NCBI RefSeq assembly: GCF_014641455.1
Contig: NZ_BMHT01000002.1
Location: 704,605-768,604 of the forward strand
Source: Hymenobacter cavernae
Lineage (GTDB): Bacteria; Bacteroidota; Bacteroidia; Cytophagales; Hymenobacteraceae
Direction of reading: 5' to 3'
Length of the DNA stretch: 64,000 nt
Position 1 is the first letter of the stretch; every line of letters starts with the position of its first letter. Made by a program: the position numbers and the translations under genes. Positions 9,203 through 18,953 of the stretch are shown here, piece by piece. The notes beneath the pieces were generated by a model. It made no database searches, was not told the DNA's origin, and saw only the letters and a list, made by a program, of their open reading frames with translations.

Positions 9203-10486
9203 ATGACCTTCCAACCTACGCCCGACTTCGCCGCTTCGCTCGACGCTCAGGACCCGCTGCGGAACTTCCGCAGCCGTTTTCATATTCCGCCCGGCCCGAA
9301 CGGAGGTGAGAGTATCTACTTGTGCGGCAACTCGTTGGGCTTGCTGCCGAAAGCGGCCCGCGCAGCTGTGGAGCAGGAGTTTGAGGCGTGGGAGCAGCGG
9401 GCAGTGGAGGGGCATTTTCATGGCACCTCGCCCTGGATGCACTATCACGAAACGCTGGCCCCCGCCACGGCCCGCGTGGTAGGAGCCAAGCCGCTGGAAG
9501 TGGTGGTGATGAACAACCTGACCACCAACCTGCACCTGCTGCTGCTATCCTTCTACCGGCCTACGGCCACGCGCTACAAGGTGCTGATGGAAGGCGGCGC
9601 GTTTCCCTCCGATCAGTACGCGCTGGAGTCGCAGGTAAAGCTGCACGGCTTTGCCCCCGATGATGCCATTGTGGAGCTGGTACCTAGGTCGGGGGAGCAC
9701 ACGCTGCGCACCGAGGATATTGAGGCCAAGATTCAGGAGCTAGGTGACTCGCTGGCCACGGTGCTGCTGGGGGGCATCAACTACTACACCGGGCAGGTGT
9801 TTGATATGCAGACAATTACGAAGGCCGGGCACGCGGTGGGTGCTACTGTGGGGTTCGACCTGGCCCACGCGGCCGGCAACATCGAGCTGCACCTGCACGA
9901 CTGGGATGTGGACTTTGCCTGCTGGTGTACCTACAAGTATCTGAACTCGGGTCCTGGGGGCACGTCGGGCGTGTTTGTGCACGAGCGATTCGCCTATCAG
10001 TTTGATTTACCGCGCCTTGCCGGCTGGTGGGGACACGACCCCGCCGAGCGCTTTCAGATGAAAAAAGGCTTTAAGCCGATGCCCGGCGCGGCCGGCTGGC
10101 AGCTTTCCAACGGGCAGATTTTTCCGATGGCTATTCACCGCGCCGCCCTAGCGTTGGTAGAAGAAGCCGGCGGCATGAGCGCGCTGCGCCGCAAAAGCGA
10201 GCAGCTTACGGCCTATCTGGAGTTTCTGATCCGGCGGTTGCAGCTCCCGGCCGAGCGGCTGGAGATTATTACGCCGTCGGAGCCGGCGGCGCGGGGCTGC
10301 CAGCTGTCGTTGCTGGTGCACCAGAATGGTCGGCAGCTCTTCGACCACCTGGCCGCCGCAGGCATTGTGGCCGACTGGCGCGAGCCCAACGTCATCCGGT
10401 TGGCGCCGGTACCGCTTTACAATTCGTACCAGGATGTGCAGCGGGCGGGCGAGGTGCTGGCCCAATGGGCTACAAAGGCCGAATAG
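9203..10486 (+). CDS. kynU: Kynureninase
   Basis: 427 aa, the usual length. It is a fold-type I PLP enzyme: LCGNSLGL near residue 40, GFDLAHAAGN with Asp219 and His222 contacting the cofactor, and WCTYKYLNSGPGG with Lys245 forming the Schiff base. It cleaves kynurenine or 3-hydroxykynurenine to anthranilate or 3-hydroxyanthranilate plus alanine, feeding the preceding dioxygenase. The start at ATG 9203 fits the family N-terminus. TATCTTTAC at 9188-9196 resembles a -7 element, so the gene may also have its own promoter. Confidence 0.96.
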   Translation: MTFQPTPDFAASLDAQDPLRNFRSRFHIPPGPNGGESIYLCGNSLGLLPKAARAAVEQEFEAWEQRAVEGHFHGTSPWMHYHETLAPATARVVGAKPLEVVVMNNLTTNLHLLLLSFYRPTATRYKVLMEGGAFPSDQYALESQVKLHGFAPDDAIVELVPRSGEHTLRTEDIEAKIQELGDSLATVLLGGINYYTGQVFDMQTITKAGHAVGATVGFDLAHAAGNIELHLHDWDVDFACWCTYKYLNSGPGGTSGVFVHERFAYQFDLPRLAGWWGHDPAERFQMKKGFKPMPGAAGWQLSNGQIFPMAIHRAALALVEEAGGMSALRRKSEQLTAYLEFLIRRLQLPAERLEIITPSEPAARGCQLSLLVHQNGRQLFDHLAAAGIVADWREPNVIRLAPVPLYNSYQDVQRAGEVLAQWATKAE

Positions 10487-10572
10487 TTACACACTGAATT
10501 ATCGGTGATTTAGGCAGGTTTTACGTAAATACCTTCCTACTCACTTACTTGTTAGCCCGCTGACCTACTGCC

Positions 10573-11241
10573 ATGACTGAAGATTATGCGGAAAAAATGA
10601 CCCGCAAAACGGACGCGGAGCTGGAGCGCTACATTGGTAGCCGCGCCGAATACCGCGACGATGCCGTGTTAGCGGCCCTCGATGAGCTGGCCCGCCGGGG
10701 ACACCCGCACCCCGACGCCGCGCAACTCCGGCCGAAGCTGGAAGCGGGAGTGCGCGAGCAGCAGGTTCGGCTCGACGCTGAGGATCAGCGTATTGGTACG
10801 TTGTACGAGAGCACCGAAGTGGTGGAAGCCGAGGAAACGGGGCCGCGCCTGTACTCGCCCATCACGATTACCTGGTTTTCGGTGCTATTCTCGATGCTGG
10901 CGGGCGGCGTGCTGCTGGGCCTGAATCTGCGCCAGTTGGGGCGTACGGGCGGGCTGGTCCGCCTGGTGCTGTTTGTACTCCTGTATTTCGTGGGCGGCAT
11001 GTTGGCGTTGAGCTGGCTGGTGCAGCGCTATGGCATGAGTACCTGGCTGTTAAGCTTGTTTGACCTGCCCGCCATTATTGCCTACATCTTCTGGTTCTGG
11101 CCGCGCTACGTGCGCACCTACACGTATCAGACGCGTAACTGGCTCATCCCTTTTGCTATTTGCGCAGTTCTCAAAATTGGGCTGCTGGTGCTGGCAGCGC
11201 AGCAGCTAAGTAAGCTGATGGGTTCTTTGCCAATGCATTAA
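10573..11241 (+). CDS. Unknown membrane protein
   Basis: 222 aa. The first 90 residues are soluble and charged and include a helical repeat-like stretch (MTRKTDAELERYI, then YRDDAVLAALDELARRG). Four hydrophobic segments follow, at about 98-118, 130-150, 158-178 and 190-212. The N-terminal motif resembles short domains I associate with other Bacteroidota membrane proteins, but I cannot name the family. It lies between kynU and the AlkB-like gene, same strand, with no sign of a role in the kynurenine pathway. Confidence 0.7.
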   Translation: MTEDYAEKMTRKTDAELERYIGSRAEYRDDAVLAALDELARRGHPHPDAAQLRPKLEAGVREQQVRLDAEDQRIGTLYESTEVVEAEETGPRLYSPITITWFSVLFSMLAGGVLLGLNLRQLGRTGGLVRLVLFVLLYFVGGMLALSWLVQRYGMSTWLLSLFDLPAIIAYIFWFWPRYVRTYTYQTRNWLIPFAICAVLKIGLLVLAAQQLSKLMGSLPMH

Positions 11242-11261
11242 GGTCAGGCGCAACCGTTGAA

Positions 11262-11279
11262 AAGCTAGGTGCCTAGCTT
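11262..11279. repeat. Palindromic CTAG-motif doublet
   Basis: AAGCTAGG (11262-11269) and CCTAGCTT (11272-11279) form a perfect palindrome around TG, just after the stop at 11241. It is one of several places where two copies of the ASCTAGST motif are paired. Confidence 0.6.
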
Positions 11280-11346
11280 CATCCCACTTCATTCAACCAA
11301 GCTGCCCGGCCTGCTGTGCCCGGCGTTTTCTCTTTCAGCTCTCCTA

Positions 11347-11946
11347 ATGTCGCTTGTGCCGTTGCCGCTGCCTGATGCGGATGTGTTGCTCGACCCTGCT
11401 TTTCTGACGCCAACTGCGGCCGAGTCGCTACTCAGGGAGCTGACCCAGACGATTTCGTGGCGACAAGAGCCCATTCGGCTCTTCGGCAAAGAAGTGATGC
11501 AGCCGCGCCTGACGGCCTGGCACGGCGACCAGGCCGCGCATTACCAGTACTCTGGTCTGAAGCTAGCCCCGCAACCCTGGACGCCCGCTTTGCAGCGCTT
11601 GCGCCAGCTGGTAGAAGCGGCCGCTGGCACGCTCTTCAACAGCGTGCTGCTCAACCTCTACCGAACCGGGCAGGATAGCATGGGCTGGCACGCCGATGAT
11701 GAGCCAGAGCTAGGCCCGGTGCCCATTATTGCGTCTGTGAGCCTGGGAGCAGTACGCAATTTTCGGTTCAAGCCGCGCAGCTCTGAGCAGGCTAGCCAGC
11801 AGCCTTTTACGTTGCCGCTCACCTCTGGCAGTCTGCTGCTCATGCGCGGAACTACGCAGCAGCACTGGCTCCACGCGGTACCCAAAACGGCGCGGGTCGT
11901 TGCGCCGCGGCTTAACCTTACCTTTCGCCGCATCCTGACAAGCTAG
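11347..11946 (+). CDS. AlkB-like 2-oxoglutarate/Fe(II) dioxygenase
   Basis: 199 aa from ATG 11347. It has the AlkB signature: NLYRTGQDSMGWHADDEPELG gives the iron ligands His115 and Asp117, His176 (WLHAVPK) is the distal ligand, and RLNLTFR (Arg188, Arg194) binds 2-oxoglutarate. The length and the GWHADDE motif match the ALKBH2/3-like bacterial group that removes methyl lesions from DNA or RNA by oxidative demethylation. No Ada regulator is near. An upstream TTG or ATG could add about 26 residues, but these do not look like part of the domain. Confidence 0.92.
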   Translation: MSLVPLPLPDADVLLDPAFLTPTAAESLLRELTQTISWRQEPIRLFGKEVMQPRLTAWHGDQAAHYQYSGLKLAPQPWTPALQRLRQLVEAAAGTLFNSVLLNLYRTGQDSMGWHADDEPELGPVPIIASVSLGAVRNFRFKPRSSEQASQQPFTLPLTSGSLLLMRGTTQQHWLHAVPKTARVVAPRLNLTFRRILTS

Positions 11947-12423
11947 GTGCGATGTGCCTGATGATCAGTGCTAATACCGAATTTCAGGATGGCCGTAGAG
12001 CGTAGGGCAGTCAGGCTCACCGAGGAGGTAATCGCCTATTCTCAGCAAGGTGACACTCAGCGGGCGAGCGGTAGTTTCTACTGCGGAGCACGGGACAAAC
12101 GCCGGTGCCGAAGTAGCCGCGCCGGGCTCAGCAGCAACAAGCTTTTTGCGGCGTATACTGATTCTTCTCGGACGCATGAACAATTTGTAGAAGCGGGTGG
12201 CGGAGGCAAAGCGGGAGCGGAACATAGTATTTACTTAATTCAATACTTTCATACTATAATGACAAACCTAGCTTCTCAACTTCTATACCGTAGCCGCATT
12301 ACGATCAACCTAGGTGGTTCTCACGACCAATCGTGTCTTTTTCCGGTTTAATAAAGTGCTTCTGTTCAGCTAATAAGTGAATTGCGAGCGTTTTTCTGTT
12401 TTTCGTCCTGATCTAGCTTCCTT
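11947..12423. other. 477-bp spacer with several CTAG motifs
   Basis: No confident gene. It holds CTAG motifs at about 11943, 12267, 12306 and 12413 and one weak minus-strand frame (listed separately). The right half is AT-rich and may hold promoters in both directions. Confidence 0.5.
11971..12225 (-). CDS. Doubtful small protein, 84 aa
   Basis: ATG 12225 opens an 84-residue frame with a very basic N-terminal half (MRPRRISIRRKK) and a more ordinary C-terminus (IGDYLLGEPDCPTLYG). An AT-rich stretch with promoter-like features lies upstream. It could be a small gene, the remnant of a larger one, or a chance frame. No family recognised. Confidence 0.25.
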   Translation of the reverse strand: MFRSRFASATRFYKLFMRPRRISIRRKKLVAAEPGAATSAPAFVPCSAVETTARPLSVTLLRIGDYLLGEPDCPTLYGHPEIRY

Positions 12424-13827
12424 ATGTCCAGTGCTTCTTCCTTTCCCGATTCTGTAGTTTCTTCCCAACCTGAAACCCTCACGGTGATGGGTGGCGGACT
12501 CGTCGGAGCGCTGGCCGCGTTGTATCTGGCGCGGCGGAACTACCCGGTGGAAGTGTACGAGCGGCGCGCCGACCCGCGGCAAACGGGCACCACCGAAGGG
12601 CGCTCCATCAACCTAGCTTTGTCGGACCGGGGCTGGCGGGCGCTGGAAGGCGTCGGCATTGGCGAGCAAGTGCGCTCGGTGGCCATCCCGATGTATCAGC
12701 GCGTGATGCACGACCAGCAGGGCAAGCTCACGTATCAGCCGTATGGCAAGGAAAACCAGGCCATTTATTCGGTGTCGCGCAACGGCCTGAACCGCGTGCT
12801 GCTCGATCTGGCGGAAGCCAACCCACACATTAGCCTGGCTTTCAATCAACAGTGTCAGGTTGTGGATCTGCGTAACCGGCAGCTGGTGCTGCGCGACACG
12901 ACCACCGGGCAGGAGCAAGTCCGGTCGTTCCGGCACTTGTTCGGGGCCGATGGCGCTTATTCGGCGGTGCGCAGTGTGCTGCAAAAAACCGATCGGTTCG
13001 ACTACTCTCAGCACTACCTGAACTACGGCTACAAGGAATTGACCATTGAGGCGGGCCCCGGCGGCGCGTGGCAGATCGAGAAGAATGCCCTGCACATCTG
13101 GCCTCGCGGCCAGTACATGATGATTGCGCTGCCCAACCTCGATGGCTCGTTCAACTGTACGCTGTTCTTCCCCTACGAAGGCCCGCAGTCGTTTACCGCA
13201 CTGCAAACCGGGCCACAGGTGCGTGCTTTCTTTGCCGAAGTATTTGCTGATGCGTTGCCGTTAATGTCTGATTTAGAAGAAGATTTCTTCCGGAACCCAA
13301 CCAGCTCCTTGGTCACGATTCGCTGCTTCCCATGGTCGTTGGCCGACGAAGTGCTGTTGCTTGGCGATGCCTCCCACGCTATCGTGCCGTTCTACGGACA
13401 GGGCATGAACGCGGGCTTTGAAGACTGCACGGTGCTCGACGAATTGCTCGATCAGCACGGCACCGACTGGCAAACGGTCTTCCAGGAGTTTCAGCGCCAG
13501 CGCAAGCCCAATGCTGACGCTATGGCCGATCTGGCCGTGTACAACTTCGAGGAGATGCGCGACCGGGTAGCCGATCCGCGTTTCCTGCTGCGGAAGAAGA
13601 TTGAAAGCCGGATTTCGGCGCAGTACCCCGACCAGTGGATGCCGCTCTACACGCAGGTGACGTTTTCGCACACGCCTTACGCCGAGGCCTGGGCCAACGG
13701 CCAGCGCCAGGATCAGATTATGCAGCGCCTGATGCCGCACATTCAAAGCGAAGCTGACTACGACCTGCCAACCGTGCAGGCGCTGGTGCAGCAGGAAATG
13801 AACAATCTAGCCAATAGCCAAACCTAG
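12424..13827 (+). CDS. kmo: Kynurenine 3-monooxygenase
   Basis: 467 aa FAD monooxygenase. The dinucleotide motif GGGLVG is at 23-28, followed by VEVYERR at the end of the second strand. EGRSINLALSDRG is characteristic of kynurenine monooxygenase, and LLGDASHAIVPFYGQGMNAGFED is the second FAD motif. It hydroxylates kynurenine to 3-hydroxykynurenine with NADPH and oxygen, the step before KynU and the dioxygenase upstream. No C-terminal membrane helix is seen, unlike the mitochondrial enzymes. The stop TAG lies within a CCTAGG, and the last 21 bp overlap the convergent gene at 13807. Confidence 0.96.
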   Translation: MSSASSFPDSVVSSQPETLTVMGGGLVGALAALYLARRNYPVEVYERRADPRQTGTTEGRSINLALSDRGWRALEGVGIGEQVRSVAIPMYQRVMHDQQGKLTYQPYGKENQAIYSVSRNGLNRVLLDLAEANPHISLAFNQQCQVVDLRNRQLVLRDTTTGQEQVRSFRHLFGADGAYSAVRSVLQKTDRFDYSQHYLNYGYKELTIEAGPGGAWQIEKNALHIWPRGQYMMIALPNLDGSFNCTLFFPYEGPQSFTALQTGPQVRAFFAEVFADALPLMSDLEEDFFRNPTSSLVTIRCFPWSLADEVLLLGDASHAIVPFYGQGMNAGFEDCTVLDELLDQHGTDWQTVFQEFQRQRKPNADAMADLAVYNFEEMRDRVADPRFLLRKKIESRISAQYPDQWMPLYTQVTFSHTPYAEAWANGQRQDQIMQRLMPHIQSEADYDLPTVQALVQQEMNNLANSQT

Positions 13828-14421
13828 GCCGAAGCCCAGCACTACACTTACGCCCAGCGTGAGGCCGGCCCACACTTGGCCCGGCGTGTGGGCATTCAGC
13901 GCTAGCCGGGCGCTCATCACGGCGCCAGCCAGCAGAATAATTGCCACCAGCCACCAGACGCCCGACTCGCCCGATAAAGCACTCATTTGCAATACGGAAA
14001 GGAACCCGACGGCCCCACCAACGCCTACCGCATGGGCGCTGATTTTCCAGCGCAGTGAAATCAGAAACGTAAGGAAAACGGCTACCGTCATGCCCATCAT
14101 CATTTGGCCCAACAACGGATCGACGGCCGCGCCTTGCCGGTAGAGCAGGAGAGTAGCAACCCCGAAGCTGATGGCCGCCAATAGAAATGGCAATGGCCGT
14201 TGCTGTCGCTCGGCCAGCGTGATGGTTTCGATCTGACCCAGCCAGTAAAGCACGCCCGTGCCCAGCGAAGGCAGCAGGAACGTAAACGCAAACACAATAC
14301 CTAGCACCAGCCAGCGGTCGGGCATCAGCGGCCACAGAATCACGCCAGGTAACTGATAGCAAACGATATAGAATAGGTACGAGGGAACCAGCAGCGGATG
14401 AAAAGCCGCCGATAAGGCCAT
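13807..14421 (-). CDS. PAP2-like membrane phosphatase
   Basis: About 204 aa from ATG 14421 (GTG at 14439 is possible), with six hydrophobic segments. KISAHAVGVGGAVGF resembles the SGHA motif with its catalytic His, and SARLALNAHTPGQVWAGLTLG resembles the third PAP2 motif (SR-x5-H-x3-D), with Gln where Asp is usual. The first motif (KX6RP) is only loosely present as ERQQRPLPF. Members dephosphorylate lipid or polyprenyl phosphates; the altered motif leaves activity uncertain. Its 3' end overlaps the end of kmo. Confidence 0.7.
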   Translation of the reverse strand: MALSAAFHPLLVPSYLFYIVCYQLPGVILWPLMPDRWLVLGIVFAFTFLLPSLGTGVLYWLGQIETITLAERQQRPLPFLLAAISFGVATLLLYRQGAAVDPLLGQMMMGMTVAVFLTFLISLRWKISAHAVGVGGAVGFLSVLQMSALSGESGVWWLVAIILLAGAVMSARLALNAHTPGQVWAGLTLGVSVVLGFGLGLAIG

Positions 14422-14627
14422 CGCGAATGGGCGAGACACAGGTGACGCAGGCAGAAGCAGGCTAGTAAAAATAATACCCTTAGACGTTAGTTTAACTCGC
14501 CGAAGCGAAGCAGGTTATACGGATTGCCAATAAATCTTCACAAATTTAATAACTTAAATCCTATGATTTTCTATGAATAGGTATTTATCAGTTGAATAAA
14601 ATTTTTGGCGGAGGTCGAAGCTCAGCA

Positions 14628-14724
14628 GGAACGCGCCACGGCGCGTTCTCGTACGGGCGACGTGTCCACGATAGGCGCGTTCGGCATCGTTCAACGACGA
14701 ACGCGCCGTGGCGCGTTCCTACGG
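14628..14724. repeat. Palindromic GGAACGCGCC repeat, two units
   Basis: Two palindromic units, at 14628-14653 and 14697-14724, share the core GAACGCGCCacGGCGCGTTC; a partial third unit (GGCGCGTTCGG) lies near 14674. The same unit occurs alone at 56644-56671. This part of the 438-bp space between the PAP2-like gene and rpoN holds no gene I can support. Confidence 0.75.
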
Positions 14725-14791
14725 CACCTGCGCCAAATTTCGTCGTTGCTAAACCTAGGTTGGTCGCTTACCCAACAGATTGTAAATGCAA

Positions 14792-14832
14792 AAAGCTAGC
14801 TTCCCTTCGTATTGAAAAGGAAAGCTAGCTTT
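14792..14832 (-). terminator. rpoN terminator built on AGCTAGCT
   Basis: Arms at 14792-14807 and 14817-14832 pair over 16 bp with one mismatch. On the minus strand the hairpin is followed by a T-run (TTTTTGC), just after the rpoN stop. Each arm contains AAGCTAGCTT. Confidence 0.8.
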
Positions 14833-14859
14833 CTAACAATGAACTTATTAATCTGTGCC

Positions 14860-16431
14860 CTAGAGTTCCCGGCGGAGGCGCGCCACCGGGATGTTCAATT
14901 GCTCGCGGTACTTGGCCACCGTGCGGCGGGCGATGTTGTAGCCGCGGGCGTTGAGCATCTTTTCGAGCTTATCGTCGGAAAGAGGCCGGCCTTTGCTTTC
15001 GCCATCAATGATTTCTTTCAGAATGTGCTTCACTTCCCGCGACGAGGCGTCCTCGCCCGAGTCGGTGGCAATGCCCTCGGAGAAGAAGTACTTCAGCGGA
15101 TAAATCCCGAATTCCGTTTGCACCGATTTGCTGTTGGCAACCCGGCTCACAGTCGAGATATCCATGTTGATTTCCTGGGCTATGTCCTTGAGAATCATCG
15201 GGCGAAGCTTGCTCTCGTCGCCTTCCAGGAAGAACTCGCGCTGGTAGCGCACGATGGCATCCATGGTGCGCAGCAGCGTTTGCTGGCGCTGCCGGATAGC
15301 ATCGATAAACCAACGGGCCGCATCCAGCTTCTGCTTCACGAAGGTGACGGCCTCCTTCATCTTCTTGTCCTTCTTCGAGGCCTTGTCGTAGGCCTGGAAC
15401 ATCTCCGTGTAGGCGGGCGCTACGCGCAAGTCAGGTGCATTGCGCGAGTTCAGCGTGAGGTTAAGCACCCCGTTGTCGTTGGTCAGGATGAAGTCGGGAA
15501 TGATGTACTGCACCTTACCCAGGCCAACCGGGCCGGTGCCACCGGGCTTAGGGTTCAGCTTCAGGATCAGGGCAATAGCCTCCTTCAGCTCGTCATCTTC
15601 TAAGTCTAGCTTTTGCTGAATGCGCGGGTAATGTTTCTTGGTGAACTCATCGTAGCACTCCAGCAGGATGCGCTCGGCGGCTTCCGTAATCTCATCCTGC
15701 GGCCGGCGCTCCAGCTGCAACAGCAGGCACTCGCGCAGGTCGCGGGCCCCGATGCCGGCCGGATCAAAGCTTTGCACGACGTGCAGCACGCCCTCAATCT
15801 CGCCGGGCGCCGCTTCAATGTTCTGCGAAAAAGCTAGGTCGTTGGCAATGGCCGACAAATCGCGCCGGATGTAGCCGTCGTTATCGATGGAGCCGATCAG
15901 CTGGCGCCCAATGGCCGACTGCTTCTCGTCGAGCCCGGCAAAACTGAGCTGGTCCATCAGGCTGTCAATCAGCGAGCCGCTGGTGTCGGCGAGGGGCATT
16001 TCGCGGTCGTCGTCGGAGTCGCCGGGGCCGTCGCCCTGCATCTTGTAGCCGGCTATCTCATCGTCGTTCAAATAGTCACCTAGGTCCAGCTCGTCGTTGT
16101 CCTTGCTGCTGCTGGTGTCATCGTCCTTGGCGGATAAATCGATTTCGGGCTGCTCCTCGCTGCGGTCGTCAAAGTCTTCGTCCAGCGTGTTGTCGTCATT
16201 GTCAAACTCCGAATCCGGGTCGTCATAATCATCGTCGTCGTCCGAATCGTCGCGTTCCTGTTCTTCCAGGTCATCATTCTCGTCGCCTTCTTCCAGCGCC
16301 GGGTTCAGCTCTAGTTCTTCCTTGATACGCGTCTCCAGCTCCGCCGTCGGAATCTGAAGAAGCTTGATAAATTGTATTTGTTGCGGAGACAGCTTCTGCG
16401 AGAGAAGCTGCTTCATGTCAAGTCGTTGCAT
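14860..16431 (-). CDS. rpoN: RNA polymerase sigma-54 factor
   Basis: 523 aa. The N-terminal activator-interacting region is Q- and L-rich (LSQKLSPQQIQFIKLLQIP, residues 9-27). A long acidic Asp/Glu region covers about 49-130, the core-binding region is central, and the C-terminus carries the RpoN box (ARRTVAKYRE, near 503) that reads the -24 promoter element. It directs transcription needing AAA+ enhancer-binding proteins, none of which is encoded here. The N-terminal region reaches the initiator ATG, so the start is firm. It is divergent from asnS, with 176 bp between. Confidence 0.97.
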   Translation of the reverse strand: MQRLDMKQLLSQKLSPQQIQFIKLLQIPTAELETRIKEELELNPALEEGDENDDLEEQERDDSDDDDDYDDPDSEFDNDDNTLDEDFDDRSEEQPEIDLSAKDDDTSSSKDNDELDLGDYLNDDEIAGYKMQGDGPGDSDDDREMPLADTSGSLIDSLMDQLSFAGLDEKQSAIGRQLIGSIDNDGYIRRDLSAIANDLAFSQNIEAAPGEIEGVLHVVQSFDPAGIGARDLRECLLLQLERRPQDEITEAAERILLECYDEFTKKHYPRIQQKLDLEDDELKEAIALILKLNPKPGGTGPVGLGKVQYIIPDFILTNDNGVLNLTLNSRNAPDLRVAPAYTEMFQAYDKASKKDKKMKEAVTFVKQKLDAARWFIDAIRQRQQTLLRTMDAIVRYQREFFLEGDESKLRPMILKDIAQEINMDISTVSRVANSKSVQTEFGIYPLKYFFSEGIATDSGEDASSREVKHILKEIIDGESKGRPLSDDKLEKMLNARGYNIARRTVAKYREQLNIPVARLRREL

Positions 16432-16566
16432 AATTAAAAACGCCTATAATTCCGCCAAGATGAAACGGCCGTAGCTCAAAGATAGCTTTTCCTGTACTTC
16501 AGTTAAGATAAAAAAGTTGGTCAAAATGTAGGGTAATTTCTATGTTTCTTGGCTTTTTAAAACTCC

Positions 16567-16574
16567 TACCTTTG
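16567..16574 (+). promoter_or_regulatory. asnS promoter -7 element
   Basis: TACCTTTG matches the Bacteroidota -7 consensus exactly, with TTGG about 15 bp upstream at 16549-16552. It lies 34 bp before the asnS ATG. Confidence 0.6.
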
Positions 16575-16607
16575 CTTCTTATAAGTTAATCATTAAAGAT
16601 TAGTACA

Positions 16608-18002
<1,395 letters not shown>

Positions 18003-18023
18003 GCATTGGCCTTCCGGTCTTTA

Positions 18024-18088
18024 ACCTAGGTTCTACAAACAAAAAGCGGCCCCGCACGGAGCCGCTTTTTTGTTTGTAGAACCTAGGT
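18024..18088. terminator. Palindromic bidirectional terminator with CCTAGG at both ends
   Basis: Left arm 18024-18050 and right arm 18061-18088 pair almost perfectly (one bulged T). The ends are ACCTAGGT (18024-18031 and 18081-18088) and the inner stem AAAAAGCGGC/GCCGCTTTTTT gives T-runs on both strands. It separates asnS from the convergent Rof-like gene. Confidence 0.88.
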
Positions 18089-18094
18089 CGTGGG

Positions 18095-18340
18095 CTAGCA
18101 GTAGTTGCGCAGCTCTTTATTATCAACCGACAAGAGCGCATCCAGCCGCAGCTCAAAGCCGTCGGTTAGTTGCAGGTATTCCACTTTATCACGGATATAA
18201 AGGTCTTTGATAACGCCTTGATAGGTGATAGGCGGCGTGTCGGGCTCGGTGCGGTAAACCAACGTGCAGGGCTGGTGCTTGGTGGCAAGCGCTTCCAGCT
18301 CGTCGTAGAAAGAGCAGCTGATGGGCGTGTAAGCGGACAT
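18095..18340 (-). CDS. Rof-like (Rho-binding antiterminator) protein
   Basis: 81 aa. It resembles the Rof/YaeO family: YTPISCSFYDELEALA at the start matches the Y-x-P-I-x-C-x-x-Y-D-x-L-E pattern, and VEYLQLTDGFELRLDAL matches the second half of the small Sm-like fold. In E. coli, Rof binds Rho and reduces termination. Whether this protein does so is inference from sequence. It sits convergent to asnS. Confidence 0.75.
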   Translation of the reverse strand: MSAYTPISCSFYDELEALATKHQPCTLVYRTEPDTPPITYQGVIKDLYIRDKVEYLQLTDGFELRLDALLSVDNKELRNYC

Positions 18341-18420
18341 GGGCTTGAGGCTGAGGTGGGAAGAAGATCAGTTACTCGCCATACGTAAGACGTTTGGGTC
18401 TGTTCGTGATGCTGCCTGGA

Positions 18421-18873
18421 TTAGTGCTTACCGTGCCCATTGCCATGACCAGCGCTGCCGCGACCATAGAGCTTTTTGGCTTGGCCGGGCGGTAATCCTT
18501 TCCCATTCTCCAGGCGCTTCACCTGGCCGGGTGGTAAGCTAGCCGGGTAAAGCTGCCGGTGCCGATCTAGCTGAATCCAGGGCTCATTGCCGCGGTAGTC
18601 AATCACGATGGGGTGAAAGGAGCTGGGAGAGTAGCCCGGAATGGTGCGCACGCGCTGCCACTTTCCCTTGCGCTCCACAACGTAGTATTGGTCGCGCAGG
18701 TCGTAGTAGCCACCTAGCTCCGGAATGTAGTAATACTGGGAGCCGGCCGGCGCTGCCGGCCCCCAGGAGGGACTGTTGATATTGATGTTGACTTGCTGGG
18801 CGTAGGCGGGCGCGCTCATCAGAGACAAAGCCAGCAGGCCAGGTAGAGCGAAAGCTGAAAAACGGTTCTTCAT
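18421..18873 (-). CDS. Secreted protein of unknown function
   Basis: 150 aa with a clear signal peptide (LPGLLALSLMSAPAYA, cut after about residue 25). The mature protein has a Tyr-rich section (SQYYYIPELGGYYDLRDQYY) that recurs in small Bacteroidota secreted proteins, and a Gly/Lys/His-rich tail with two LPPGQ(V/A)K(R/K)L repeats. The tail suggests metal or surface binding, but that is a guess. Confidence 0.8.
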   Translation of the reverse strand: MKNRFSAFALPGLLALSLMSAPAYAQQVNININSPSWGPAAPAGSQYYYIPELGGYYDLRDQYYVVERKGKWQRVRTIPGYSPSSFHPIVIDYRGNEPWIQLDRHRQLYPASLPPGQVKRLENGKGLPPGQAKKLYGRGSAGHGNGHGKH

Positions 18874-18953
18874 GCGTAGGAAGAGCTAAATAGAGGAGCT
18901 GATTGGAGTAAAGCTATTACGAAGGATTTGTATAGTAGTACAAAAAATCCTAC

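Noticed and set aside
11968..12351. 127-aa plus-strand frame in the kynurenine region
   Set aside because: No coherent composition or motif and overlaps AT-rich spacer; the opposite small frame is listed only as doubtful.
12613..13206. 197-aa open frame antisense to kmo
   Set aside because: Shadow of kmo; no family resemblance.
14812..15603. 263-aa open frame antisense to rpoN
   Set aside because: Its composition mirrors rpoN codon bias, and rpoN has full family motifs.
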